From contig OW799237.1 of the NCBI GenBank assembly GCA_941918925.1, forward strand, positions 97,499,015-97,563,014: a DNA stretch of 64,000 nt. The letters run 5' to 3'. The position numbers and the translations under genes were made by a program. A model generated the notes under the pieces. It saw only the letters and a list, made by a program, of their open reading frames with translations. It was not told where the DNA came from and did not search any database. The DNA comes from Phyto melanocephala. Its lineage: Eukaryota > Arthropoda > Insecta > Diptera > Rhinophoridae. Shown one piece after another: positions 52,165 through 64,000 of this stretch; positions within the stretch are counted from its first letter, which is position 1; each line of letters begins with the position of its first letter.

Positions 52165-52338
52165 GCCATTTTTACAACTTGCCTTTAGTTAAAGGTAGGA
52201 TTTTTTGTGCCTGATAAATAGCATCGCATTATGTATTTATTGAATTAAATAAATAATAAATGAAGGCTTCATAATGCAAAGCCATTTATTGGTCTAACCA
52301 AATCCTGCTTTTAACTAACGGCGTGTTGTAATAATGGC
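52165..52338. mobile_element. Foldback MITE D with about 48-bp TIRs
   Basis: The left arm starts GCCATTTTTACAACTTGCC and contains TTAGTTAAAGGTAGGATTT. The right arm is its diverged inverse (GCCATTATTACAACACGCC, TTAGTTAAAAGCAGGATTT). The arms cover more than half of the 174-bp element. No protein or clear TSD. Confidence 0.7.
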
Positions 52339-52339
52339 C

Positions 52340-53290
52340 CTTAAAGCGATTAGTTATTAATTTTTCTTTTTTAGTTTTCAAGATTTGTTATTAAAAAATA
52401 ATAATAAAAACAGTTATCTGTAAAGTATAATAAAATTATCTAATTTAAAACTAAAATTTTTATTAAACATGACTGGTTTAACCAACCAATAAAAGTATGT
52501 ATAAGTGGAAATTAATTTTTACATAAATGTCCTTCAAAAACAATTTTTCCTCTAATTCAATTAACAAAAAAAAAAACTATACACAGTCTATATTTGTTTG
52601 CATTTGCAAAAAAAAAAAAAATAATGTAATTGCAGTAAATAAACTAAGATTAACTTTAAAATTTATAATCATTTGTGATTAAATAATTATTTTCTCTAAA
52701 ACTGTTTCATTATGCAGTGTAAGCAGTAAATTTTATACTAAATTTTTTTTAAGTAAATAGATTTAATTTATTGTATCACATGTCAAACTTTTTATATAAA
52801 GATTTTAAGATAAAACTTGTTTACTCCACAGCATTACAAGACAAAGCAGTTGCTATTGAATAGTTTGAATGATAGGCTTGCTAAAAACGTTTTACATTTA
52901 ATCTTTATTCTGGATCAAATCGTCATTCCTATTGAAACTAAAGAAGAAGACAAATCTCTTATTGAAGTATGCATTATCTAAGACTTTGTTTGAGTGTGAA
53001 ATAAGCAGCAGTGACAGATGCAGAGATAAAGTAAAAAACAAAATTGTTAGATTTTTGTCATAGATAACTTTTATTTTTGTTATTTTAGTTGCAAAACTAT
53101 CAAATTAGATTTTATATAAATAATTACTTTTCTTTTTTTATAAAAACAAAAAGTTTGTTTACATATTTCAGATGTGTTTTTTCTTTCTTTTTTTTTCTTT
53201 TTTTTTTTTGTATATCGCGGAGTTATTTTTTTAGAATTCCAGTTACGAATAAAAATTATTAGGGTGTTCCATCTAATGAAAGTATAATTA
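52340..53290. other. Non-coding stretch
   Basis: AT-rich with homopolymer runs. No gene or repeat ends recognised. Confidence 0.4.
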
Positions 53291-53294
53291 AAAC

Positions 53295-53480
53295 CAAGGC
53301 GTATTCATTCATCAGGTAACTTCAGTTCGGAGAGAATTTTTTTGTTTATATTTTTCATATATGAAATTTGACATTTGAAATAAATGAGAGAGGAGAGAAA
53401 ATCGTTTTTTATCTATAGACTTTGACAGCTAAAATTTAAATTAAGTGAAGAAAAAAATAATCAGCTGACAAAATAACACT
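53295..53480. mobile_element. Partial MITE B-like copy
   Basis: It starts CAAGGCGTATTCATTCATCAGGT, matching the MITE B terminus, and runs toward a TCAGCTGAC motif. The other end is not identifiable. A further start-only copy lies at 62193 (CAAGGCAATTTTATTCATCAGG). Confidence 0.4.
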
Positions 53481-53489
53481 TGTATTAAC

Positions 53490-54608
53490 TTAAATTGTTC
53501 AATATAAACATTCTCAAAAATATATTCGTAAATTTATTCCAATATTTTAAAAATTCATCAAACATTAAAATATTGGCATATAACTCGGTATTTGTAAATC
53601 CTCCCATTTACAATCGCTTTCGTTACCTTTTTGGTAATGGTGGTCCACTTACGCTTAAAATCGAGCATGTAATGGGATACATGCTCCTGTGTTCTTTAAT
53701 TACTTTTTCTACAACAGCCTAATAACTTTTCTTGGGCTAAAGTTCTCGACAGTTGGTGGTTCAAAATAACATTATGTATTGTTTAAATACCATTTAAGGG
53801 CCTTTACCATAATGGCATGATGTCAAATCGGGCTAGAAATAAGAAGACTGTTTTAAGAAAGGTAAAAGGCAATTTTGTAGCCATTCCGTAATATATATTT
53901 CTGTGTTCGTTTGCCAAAACTGCAAATGGCTTGCCACACAAGAAACTTCTTGAGAAGTTTTATTTGTTTTGTTTTTTTTTTTTTGTCTGAATTTATTCTT
54001 GAACCTTGTACATCAGCCATATAAAAATATTATCCCGGAGTTGTTAGAAGTTTGCCAGTACATAAGTTTGATCATCCATCCATCACATAACAGGTGTATT
54101 TTTTTTCCAATAAAATTTAACCTAAATTTTTTCGCTCGTTCTTTTGCTTCTAAGTTCTTTACAGCATTGTCATCTGAAACTTTCTGAACTTTATACGACT
54201 TTAACCCAGCATAAGTTTTGGCTCTGCACACAAAATAATCAGATCATTTACTGGCTGCATTTCTTATATAAGTGTTCAGTGCTCTTCGAACGAGTTGATC
54301 GACATTTTCTGCCTTAGCAATATCTGTTTGGCCCATCAGGTTTTCTTTCAGTATTTAAGATTCCTTATACTATTTAATGGCTTTTGAAACAGTGTGACAA
54401 TGAACCCATAGATCTTTTGCAATTTTTTCAATATTAAATTTTTTAAAAGTTTGAATTATTTTTTTATGTCCTTTTTTCCGCAGTGGAAAATTAATAATTT
54501 AATATTTAAAATATTTTTAGAAGAAAACGTGATTAAAATAATTATAATTTGTTGGACCAAGGATAAGTTTTGGCTGGAATATGTGTGTAAGTTTTTTCTG
54601 ACTCACAC
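53490..54608 (-). mobile_element. Tc1/mariner-superfamily element, copy 2
   Basis: On the minus strand it follows copy 1 (50323-51998): the same terminus TGTGAGTCAGAAAAAACTTA, the same TTGGTCCAAC subterminal block, and the transposase pieces VKNLEAKERAKKFRLNFIG, CDGWMIKLMYWQTS and a degraded KKVTKAIVNGR end. It lacks the DINE-1-like insertion seen in copy 1. Frames are broken. Confidence 0.7.
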
Positions 54609-54989
54609 TATATGCATATACATATATAGAACTTATCAAAAACTCTCTACAAGTTAAGAAAATTCTAAAAAAATTGTCCGTAAAATAAATTTTTTATTTA
54701 TACTTTTAGTTGATTCACTTTGACATTTTGCAATTCACTATAGCGTTTTGAAATTTATTTTTTATTTATACATCATCTTTTACTATTTTTATTTTGCTCA
54801 AAATCAGTGTTAAGAGCCTTTATTGTATATTAATCACTCAAAACTCACTGATATTTGTTTGACAAATAAATTGGTAAATAGTTTTAAAAGAATTTACTAC
54901 AGAATTTAACCTTTTTATTGTACAACAAATAGACTTATGCCACTAAAGAAATAAGCATTTTATATCTAATATGAATATATTTTTGTACT

Positions 54990-55720
54990 AACATTTTTAC
55001 TCTTTTTTTTGCCGGGCGTGCGTAAATTATTTAAACTCAACCGCGACGCACTTAAAATTAACTCATCCCAACTCTTTGATAATTTCATACTAAACGTTTT
55101 CGTTTGACCGTGTCACAACATTTATACACAATTAATTATTATCGAAACAATTATATTTTTCCGGAAAAAAAACAACTGCAGAATTTCTCAAAGTAATCAG
55201 ATGTTTGATATTTTAATATTTACACATATTTATTTTTTGTATCTCTTGTGTATATTTTTTATATTATTATTTAATAATGACAAACGGTGCGCGTAAAATT
55301 TGTAAAGTTGACAGTCTTGAATGGCATTTGTAGTGCGGAGTGAACAAACGAGTAAGCGTAGTGAGTTAAGAGTTAGTAAATGCTCGCCTCGCATTTGGCT
55401 TCTTTTTGAAAATTATAAATATATATTTATTATTTTAATTTTTTTATTTTTTTCTTTATTAATTTGTTTAAATATTTATTAAAGACGTCATTTATCGTAG
55501 AAAGAAAAACTGTTGTGATAATTTTATTTCTTTTTTAATTTATTTTCACTTTAAAGTCAGGCAGTTGATGGATGTTGTGTTTTTCGTGGTGACGAGCAGT
55601 GTGATTACTTTTAAAGTAAAAAAGTGTTTTTAATATCATTTAAATTAAGTGTTTTGATTTGAATTGTTTTTGTTTTTTGACGTAAAGCGTGCCACTAGAG
55701 TATAATACTGCTACTCTTGG
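54990..55720. promoter_or_regulatory. CG-enriched island, candidate promoter or 5' UTR exon
   Basis: CG dinucleotides cluster here (CGGGCGTGCG, CCGCGACGCAC, GTGCGGAG, GCTCGCCTCGC) in otherwise very AT-rich DNA, and no ORF explains them. It could be the missing 5' exon and promoter of Kidins220 (minus strand, about 8.6 kb upstream) or the start of a gene on the plus strand. TCAGGCAG at 55557 is a loose initiator match. Confidence 0.25.
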
Positions 55721-56407
55721 GTAGCTTATAAAATAACTAACAAGACTTTTTTCTCACTAACTAAACAAAACACAAAAAATTAAAAACATTATTAAAAAAA
55801 AAGAAAAGAGTGATGAACTAAACTACAATTGATAATAAATTTAGTATTTGGATCTACTTGACGTATGAGTAACATTTATTTAATAAATTAAATATAAATT
55901 GCAAATTCGACAGAAAACCCGAAACGACCAAATTTTACTCTGCACCATAATTAATAATATATAAAATTTATTGTGCTGAATTTTCATTGCTATAATCAAA
56001 CAGATATTTTATGTCGATCAAACAGATATCAGATATTGTACAATATGCTTTGCTTGTTAAAGTGGTCTATTTATTAGAACTAAAACCAACTATGGATTAT
56101 CAAAAAATTCGGTAAAGCTATTTGTATAAAACATGTTTTGAGCGAATTTTACATGGTTAATAACATTTTAAACAACTTTGTGTGCTATAAGATCATTTTT
56201 GGCACAATTTAAGTTGCATAGAAAGTGATTTTGTAACGATCGATATACTTTAAGCTGGATGTAGGACTAATTTTTACGTCATTCTAATATCAGTTGCGCC
56301 CCATGGTGGTGTTTGGTGTAAAAGCTTTAAATAAATTAGGCAACTGAAAATATTAAATCAATAATGAAGCAAAATTTTAAGAAATTTTTATTTTGATGAT
56401 CAAAAAT

Positions 56408-56560
56408 TATGTGCCAAAAAGGAATTGTTGCTTAAGTCAACATAAGCTAAAAATGAGATTAAAACACCATTACAATCCCACAATTTAAAACTACCACAAT
56501 TTTTAACTATTTTTGACAAATTTACAGGAAGTTATTTTTTCAACGAACAATATAATTTGG
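56408..56560. repeat. Dispersed repeat shared with 59272-59430
   Basis: CCAAAAAGG, TGCTTAA, ATAAGCTAAA, ACCATTRCAATYC and ACTACTTTTGRACAA-type blocks occur in the same order and spacing at 59272-59430. Direct orientation, no coding content. Confidence 0.5.
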
Positions 56561-56626
56561 TATAATATCTTAAGTTATTAAAACAATGTGAAATAAAGCT
56601 GTTTTGTAACTCACATTCTGAATGTT

Positions 56627-57321
56627 TCTTTTTATACCCTTCACCTGTGGTGTACAAGGGTATATATAGCTTTGTCATTCCGTTTGTAATTTCTACAATA
56701 TGCATTTCCGACCCCATTAAGTATATATTTTCTGAAAGCTTTTGAATATAGGAGTCGATTAAGCCCTGATAGTCTGTCCGTCTGTCCGTGTGTTGGTTGA
56801 AATCAACTTTTAGAAGCAACTATATGTTCCTCAGATCTCTATATGGTATCAATCTCTTGGAAATTTCCAGGAATGAATCGCTATTGAAATTCAGCAAAAT
56901 CGCCCCATAACTTTATGAGCAAAAAACCACGACCACCTCGTTTTTTCACAATTACAACAACAACCTACATGCATACTGGTTAAAGTAAACTTGGCATCGA
57001 ATTCCAGCTGAGCCAAAAAAAATTTATTTTATAATATTTAATATATTATTTATATTGTATTATTTCTTTTAATATTTTTTTTTCTTTAATTTTTTTTAAA
57101 TTTTTTTTTAATTTTTAAAAAATTTTTTTTTTAATTTTTTTTTTTATTTTTTTTTATTATTTTTTTTTGTAATTTTTTTTTTTATATGTTTTTTACATGT
57201 ATGTATGTACGTATTTTATATGAGATGAATGGTGATACAAACAATTGTTATTGGATGACTACACGTTGTGAAGGGTATATAAGATTCGGCACGGCCGAAT
57301 ATAGCACTGTTACTTGTTTTT
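56627..57321 (-). mobile_element. DINE-1/mini-me-like repeat, copy 3 (full length)
   Basis: It is the reverse complement of the copies at 4278 and 50868: the 3' hairpin at 56635-56665, ACTTAATGGGGTCGGAAATG, a 150-bp A/T simple-sequence middle, and the 5' GCCGTGCCGAATCTTATATA block ending TACTTGTT. Both termini are present. Confidence 0.8.
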
Positions 57322-57329
57322 ATTGAACC

Positions 57330-59038
57330 TGTCTCACTAGGGGCAGAGTATCGGTTTTCCGTAACCTTTGGTGTCCTTCGAAATTAAGCAAATCGCGGGC
57401 AAGAGAATTGGCATGGATAATTAATCTTTCAACGTATTTGCTTGATTGCTCTGCAATTTTTATTCTTATGGAGGGGATATTTTTTTAGACAGTCTGAAAT
57501 TCTGAACCTATTTGGTACAAATTAGCGACATAATTATAAATGTCACTTTGTAAATAGCGTACTTTATTAATAAATTCATATAAAATCTAATAAATAGAAC
57601 TGAAGGAATATTAAAACATGAACTGTCAAATTTTATAAAAAGAGAGAACTTATTTTTATTTTTAAATTACTCAGCTTTCAAATTCAATTATGTGTGGGCA
57701 ATTATACAAAACTCCAACCTTGTATTGTATCTTTCATATTTATTTAATAAAATCAGGAGATAACCAGTAACTATATATTCGATTGGTTCGAGTATAGAGA
57801 GTAAACTTAACCTAAAACATACTTTCAATTTAAAAAAAAAATGTGCATGTTACTTCTGAAAGTCTTAAAAAAATTCATACCGTAAACAACTTCTAAATAT
57901 AGTTTTTCCATCCTAAAATAAATTTAAATCCATTTTCTAAAGCAATAATTGAAACTCAATTAAGTGAAAGTTGTTAAAATTATTTCTTGATTGATACACA
58001 TGTCATACGTACAAAATATACACACACATTTAAATAAAATATTTAACATTTTTTATTATTAAATGTTGATCGCCAAATCACCAACAAAATGTAAATATGA
58101 AATAATTATGCATATTTAATTTATAACTCTTTTTATGTAAACTTCCTGAAAAACATTTATAAAATTACTTAAACTATTAACTGATAATTTAAAAGAGTAC
58201 TGCAGTGTTACTTGTACAAAGAAACACAAAGATAAAAATATGTGTGTATGTACATACAAAGATATGGAATCAGATTTTTTCAACAAAATTTAAATTTTAA
58301 TATGTGACCAAACATTTCAAATGCAAATTTCAAATAATAATATATGGAGAATTAACTCTTTCTGATATCTGTTTGTGCTACTTATAAAATCATAATATAA
58401 ACAGTTTCTGTAAACAAAGTAATTTCATAAATATTCATATGACAAAAAAAAAAATAAAAACAACTGTATTTTCAACAAAAATCAACATTCAATTTGTAAC
58501 AAATTCAAATCATAACACAAGAAAAACGCGTTTTCTTTATTATTTAACTATTAACTGTTTGTTTTGTTTTCGTTTTTTTTTACTTTAATAGTCTCACATT
58601 AATTTAATAATTCAAGTTAAACACATATTAAAAATTGTTTAAAACAGCAAACAAACAAAAACTTCTATATGGCGCGTAAATTTTTCAAATAATCTTTCCG
58701 TAAGACAACCGCACAAATTAAATTGGCTTTCCGTAAAGCTTTCAACCAACACCTTGTAAGACACTCTTGAAACTAACACTTTGTTAAATCTTTGTTTGTT
58801 TAAAGACCAAATTCAATTTAGATTCGTGTTATTTTCAATAAACTTTACATTCAGTCTCCTGCATCATGTAACGAACGCACATCGTAGAAGCAAGCACAAT
58901 CATTGACCATTGGGTTTCCTACAGACAGAAACATTCATACGTAAGCGCATACGTTACGAATAAGCTGAAATGTTTTTCTTAGAAAAGGCTTATGCAAAAT
59001 AGATTCCTTCGTATATGTAGAGTTACATTTTACACTAA
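57330..59038. other. Non-coding intergenic stretch
   Basis: No gene or repeat termini recognised. Confidence 0.4.
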
Positions 59039-60154
59039 CCCAGCGTTGCCAGAAGTTTTTGTTAAAAAATATCCTCACTTTATGTGCATAAGAAATTTAA
59101 TTACATTTTAAAGACGTCGGTCCTATTCTTAAAAAAGTAACACAAAATTTCTTTATAAATCTGTAATAAATTTAACATTATTTTTGTAAATAAAGAGGCA
59201 TATACATATATAGAAAATAATAATTGTTTTTCTACACAAAATTTACCATTAAAAAAAAAACATTGTTTTATATCTGTTACAAAAAGGGATAACTGCTTAA
59301 ATCGAAATAAGCTAAATTTGAAAAAATAATAATACCATTGCAATTCTGAAATTAAAAACAACTCTCAGGCAAATTTTAGACTACTTTTGGACAACTTATT
59401 TTAAATTATAATTTAACAGCCCGAAATTTATTTAATAGTCATTATTTTAAAAGCACTTCATTTATAAAAATCAACTTAAAAACTCTGAAGTGTGTTTCTG
59501 GAAAACTATAAAAATAGACATAAGACAAATATGTAGACAATCCATATATATATTTTTATATAAAATTTCATATTTTTGTGTGTAATAAGTGTATTCAGAA
59601 ACCAATGAATCGAATTTTTGTTTAAAAGCTTATCAGGTGTATATGGTTTGTAAAAAAAAACTTTTTCAATATAGCAAAAAGTGGGCGTGGCAAATCGGTC
59701 AAATTGAATATTTGGGGACATATTGATCACAGAAGAAATAATTTGGTAGGTAAACAACATTTACTCCAAAAATTGGTGTTCTGCTCCCATTTATAGGAAG
59801 CTGGATAGCAGGAAATCTATTGCTAAATCGCGCCGGTGAAGAATAATTAGCAGATGTCATTAGATAGTTTAAAGCTAAATATCTATATAATACCTTTATA
59901 TATATAAATTAAATGATTTTTTTATTCGATTTGAAATTTTCAGGAGATGGTTTATAAAGAAAAATTATACAATTCATAATGAAACTCGGAAAATAAAAGT
60001 TTTTAAAATATGACCTACTATTTACTTTTCATTTTGAGACAACAACTTAGGAAAAATTCGAAGAACTTAAATTTTAAACACACTGAATCCTTTTCACTTT
60101 TAATTTTTTTTAATAAGAGAAAGGAATAATATAAAAATACAGCAAAGCATGTAA

Positions 60155-60855
60155 TCCTACTTATATAATAAATGTGTGCTACTATGTCATACTGTCATAA
60201 TTCAAAATGAATCAAAAGTATTGTTTACTATATTGTAAACATTTTAAACCATTTTAAACACACTTTGTGAATCCTATATATATAGAAGGAGTTGCAAAAG
60301 TTATCACCTTAATGTCTTTGACTTAAATTTTTTTCAATAAATGAAAAACTTCAGTTTTTAATTGCACAGAAAATTTTCAAAACATTTTTAAATTAAATTT
60401 GCTTAAATATCGGCACGAAAGGTAACCTCTTGATATAATTAAGGGTATTATCTATCTGTGCGACAATTTTCATTTTAATACGTTAATAAGTTTTTTGCTT
60501 GATTGAATAAAAATATGAGAACATTTAAATACACAAACATTCATATTTATTATATTAGTGGGGTAGGATTTAATGCAAATATTACAGACAAAATACTATA
60601 TTCTATAGACGACTTTCGATGATTAAATTTTTGTTTTTGCAAGTGCGTTTAAATTTTGGACAGTCGAAACCCTTGAAAAATCTACTAACTAAACACAAAA
60701 AGTATATTTATTGCATATTTCTGCGAATTTGCTTGATTAACGCGATAAATGGTAGCCTATGTGTTAACCTGGGTTATTGTCTATCTGTGTGCCAAACTTT
60801 ATTTAGTTTCAAAATATCTAAACATTCACATTTATTATATTAGTAGGATACTATA
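60155..60855. mobile_element. Possible element bounded by inverted TACTAATATAATAAATGTG motifs
   Basis: CCTACTTATATAATAAATGTG at 60158 is inverted at 60822-60848. A direct copy also lies at 60543-60575. Blocks GGGTTATTGTCTATCTGTG and GGGTATTATCTATCTGTG repeat 320 bp apart. No transposase. Confidence 0.4.
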
Positions 60856-61343
60856 TACTCAATTGCAAAAAAATATTTAAAAAAACTATTTAAAATAAAA
60901 TAATTTATACTTAATTGTCAATTTGGTTTCAATATTATTCCATAAATTAAGTTTTTTTAATTTTCGATAAACTTCCTATTTATAGAAAATTTTATCATTG
61001 TGAAAACATTAAATTATAATAAAATATCAAATACTATTTATCTTTTAAAACCTCAAAAATATGATAAAAAAATAATTCTGGCAACGCTAGATCAACCTAA
61101 AAAAATTTGTGGTCACGAAAGGGCTGAACAGTGATAATAAGGTTTGTATTTATTAAGTTAGGCTATTGTTACCCCACATTAATGGTTATCGAAAGCTGTA
61201 ACTTTAAAGTCTCTAGAGTAATTTTATAGATGTAAAATTTTAACAACTTTCTTTCTTTATATATAAATTAGTTTATTCAACTAGATCAATATATATGCAC
61301 AACATAGATAACTGGTCAACTTACAAGGTATTTTATTAAATGG

Positions 61344-61461
61344 TATTGTCATAATGTCCAAATTTTGAAAAAACTTTAAAATGCTTGAAAAATGTTTAAC
61401 GAACAATACAATATTTTTTTACTTATTTTTAAACTTCGGAAATAACGACATTATGACAATA
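61344..61461. mobile_element. MITE C, copy 2
   Basis: A perfect 15-bp TIR TATTGTCATAATGTC (61344-61358, inverted at 61447-61461), the same termini as 41018-41152. 118 bp, non-coding. Confidence 0.6.
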
Positions 61462-62652
61462 CAACACAATATTTTTAACAAAGGCTTAAAAAAAAGAATA
61501 TAATTAAAAAAAAAAATCAGAATCCTTTAAATTAAATTAAAATATCTGATTACAAAAAATAATTTTGGGAGATATTTCAGGCAACGCACATCTAATTTTT
61601 TCTCCACATCTATATAAAAGCGTTTCTTTGTTTTAATAGATAGAAGCAGTGAAACTAGTTTAAATATGTCGTAAAAACTGTATTAATAATTTAACCCTAC
61701 AAAGACAACAAGGCGATAAACATTCCTATTTAAATTGTGAAAGTTAAGTTGTCAAAACTGGCTCCGGAATAATTCGAAATACTGCTTGTTTTATTTTTTC
61801 GATTTTTTTAAACCGTTTTAGACGTTAAAGTTATAATGTTAATGTAATTAAATTATATATTGGTTTATATTTCACGAACATTATAATACGTTTACGTATT
61901 TAACGTAATTGCATAAAATATGATGCATTACGTTACATTAACTTTACATTTAAGTGTAAGTAAAGAAGCCCGAAAATTAAACTTTTCTTTAAACAAAACA
62001 AATGAATATTTTCTGTTGCTTCTTAGGATTTGAGAAACACTACAAGAATTATATTTTATTTAGAATGTCATGTTGCAATATTAGGGAAATGCCAGATATT
62101 TAAACTTGGTTTCCTATGGCAAAGCTTTGTAGGGGACATTACAAAATAGGAAATATGTTTCACTTTTTAATCTTGGACTGCATTGCTGATCTCAAGGCAA
62201 TTTTATTCATCAGGTAGTCATGAAGCAAAAATTTATAGTTTTTTCTTCACTTATTTATTATTTAGGCTGTCAAACTTCATAGATAAAAAAATTATCTCTA
62301 TTTTATATTTATATTTAAAAAAAATCAAAACATCCTTTTCGAACTTCAATTACCTAGTGAAAAAATATACTCTGAATAAATAAACAAAATGTTTTTATTT
62401 TATATTAGAAGATATATATTTTTGACGTTAGGCAAATAGGTAATAGGTCTAAAATAGCCGTCTGAGTTTTTGACTTTATTTTACTCATTCTTTTATCTCG
62501 TTCGTTTGGCGTTGGTAACTTAATTCTAGCAAAATTGCTTTGAATTGTAATTAAACGTTGTTTTAGACAATGATTCTAAAAAAAATCTTTTTTGTTTGGT
62601 ATTATACCAAAACTTTATTTTCTGGCTTAAGACCTTTTCGATTAACTTCTAA

Positions 62653-63091
62653 TACTACATTTACACCTACACAAAATCTAGTACTTAAGGGATTTTGAGC
62701 GAAATTCACCAGATTTCCCATACAAAATGAAATCTACTTCGCCACTAGATTTTGGCAAAATCTACTTAAAATCTAGTACTACTTCGTGATGCAACTGTGG
62801 TTTTTATTAAATTGTACTAAAATATACTACGCTGCACACAGAAAAATTCAATCATAATATATAAGGTGGTTGCAGTTGCACAAGTACTTTATTGTTTACA
62901 TTTTTTTTATATGGAGTTTGAATTTTGGAGAAGTAGAGTATAGAGAACCTCTCAGACCACCTTGTAAATAAGTATATTGTTTTGAAAACGAAATCTTGCA
63001 AAATGTCAAAAAACAGTGGTATAAACGGTTTAGATTTTAATAAAGATTTTAAATCAAATCTACTAGATTTCGCTTAGGTGTAAATGTAGTA
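62653..63091. mobile_element. TIR element E with TAA/TAA flanks
   Basis: TACTACATTTACACCTA at 62653 is inverted at 63075-63091, and the match extends to ATCTAGTA (about 30 bp). TAA stands on both sides (62650-62652, 63092-63094), a possible 3-bp target duplication of the PIF/Harbinger kind. The interior repeats ATCTAGTA and AGTACTA motifs, has no ORF, and carries a smaller MITE. Confidence 0.65.
62862..62965. mobile_element. Small AAGGTGGT MITE nested in element E
   Basis: AAGGTGGTTGCAG at the left and the complement of AAGGTGGTCTGAG at the right. It resembles 27185-27335. Confidence 0.55.
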
Positions 63092-63300
63092 TAAGATATG
63101 TTTATATTCTTATTATTTCTAATATTACTATTCTTATTATGATTATTATTATTACATATTATTTTTGTGTTTATTATAATTATCATTATTATTTATTATT
63201 ATTATTAATATTAGTACAAAAAACATATTTTTATAAGTGTAAACTCTTTTATAATCCTCTTTCTGTAGTCTTCGCACATGCATTAAATTCTACAAACTTT
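63092..63300. other. Low-complexity ATT-rich spacer
   Basis: Runs of ATT/TTA trinucleotides (63110-63215). No gene. Confidence 0.6.
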
Positions 63301-63319
63301 CTAAATGTTTAGAACTTAA

Positions 63320-63835
63320 GCTCTAAACACATAGACGACAGCAGACTTCACAACTTCACGGTTTCAAATGCTGCAAACTTCAAATGCTGCTCTGAAGTCA
63401 GCTACATAGTTATTTTGAAGACAGCAACAACATAATAATCAGCTGATGTGTATTTTAGCAATACAAATTTCAGGGATGCCGCATATATATTTTATAATGA
63501 ATAATTTAAGGTAATTGATAAAAAAATGTAATAATAGCACGAAAAACTATGAAAACACATAAATTTATTTCTTTATTGTATTTTTCTTTTATGTTTAATT
63601 ATAAAAATAGGTTTTTGTTCTTTTTTTTCCAACTTAATATATGTAATGGCAACACTATATTTGTTCATTGCTGCCCGTCAAAATAGAAAATAGCCTAAGT
63701 TGCCAGCAGCAGCAAATGCTGTTGTGCAGTCGTGTTGCTGTGCTGCCGTCAAAATAATCGCTTTCATTTTAACACATGGATTTTATTTTTGACATATTCC
63801 TGCTTGCTGTCTGCTGTTGTCTATGTGTTTAGAGC
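63320..63835. mobile_element. TIR element F with 27-bp termini
   Basis: GCTCTAAACACATAGACGAC followed by AGCAGAC is inverted at 63809-63835 with one mismatch. The 516-bp interior holds repeated ACTTCA/TGCAAACTTC and GCTGC motifs and no ORF. No convincing TSD. Confidence 0.7.
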
Positions 63836-64000
63836 ATTACAATTAAAATTTGTAAAATAATGAACTTTAATAAGATACATTTAGTAAATTTTTTTGCGTT
63901 AAAAATTTTTGCGTGAAACGTCCTTAAGCAAATAGATAGACAAAAATTAAAAAAAAAATCTTTAACTGTATACACCAACAACAAAACTGTCAAAGAAATA

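Noticed and set aside
56532..56819. 95-residue minus-strand ORF
   Set aside because: It overlaps the 3' part of a DINE-1-like copy; the same phrase appears translated from the other copies, so it is repeat DNA.

Overview
This is AT-rich dipteran nuclear DNA. The proteins are fly-like, the introns are short GT-AG introns, and the intergenic DNA is full of small transposon relics, including DINE-1/mini-me-like repeats. Together these suggest a higher (calyptrate, blow-fly or house-fly type) fly. I see no bacterial, viral or organellar genes, and no tRNA, rRNA or CRISPR array.

Five protein genes can be reconstructed exon by exon, and a sixth small one is possible. (1) + strand, 3121-8208: an SBK1-type Ser/Thr kinase with a long Asn/Ser-rich tail; its 5' exon is not found. 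(2) - strand, 9585-8922: ribosomal protein RpS15, three coding exons, with a TOP-like pyrimidine tract. (3) + strand, 10359-14691: an SLC38A10-type amino-acid transporter with a long charged cytosolic tail. (4) + strand, 16701-16922: a 73-residue unrecognised ORF with a poly(A) signal. (5) - strand, 25106-17254: glycogen debranching enzyme (AGL), 11 exons, 1663 residues, with a predicted membrane-spanning N-terminus. (6) - strand, 46713-39877: Kidins220/ARMS, 9 coding exons, 1544 residues, ending in a PDZ-ligand-like DTRL. Two further phase-compatible exons at 33684-33412 and 33349-33147 could give an alternative 1688-residue form. In every complete model the exon lengths sum to a multiple of three.

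The rest (about 1-3.1 kb, 14.7-16.7 kb, 25.1-33.1 kb, 33.7-39.9 kb, 46.7-64 kb and the large introns) is non-coding and rich in mobile-element debris. It holds a mariner deletion derivative with perfect 40-bp TIRs, two related TIR elements in introns of neighbouring genes, a hAT-like MITE with an 8-bp target duplication, and Tc1/mariner-type copies, one split by a DINE-1-like insertion. There is also a TAA-flanked element with a smaller MITE inside it, a LINE reverse-transcriptase remnant, a second mariner remnant, and several palindromic MITEs.

The genes do not form a pathway; they are independent neighbours. The most interesting points are the membrane-anchored AGL N-terminus, the two possible Kidins220 C-termini, and the inverted MITE pair around the Kidins220 distal exons. 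I did not find a clearly new biological system; the novelty candidates are isoform features and unclassified MITE families.
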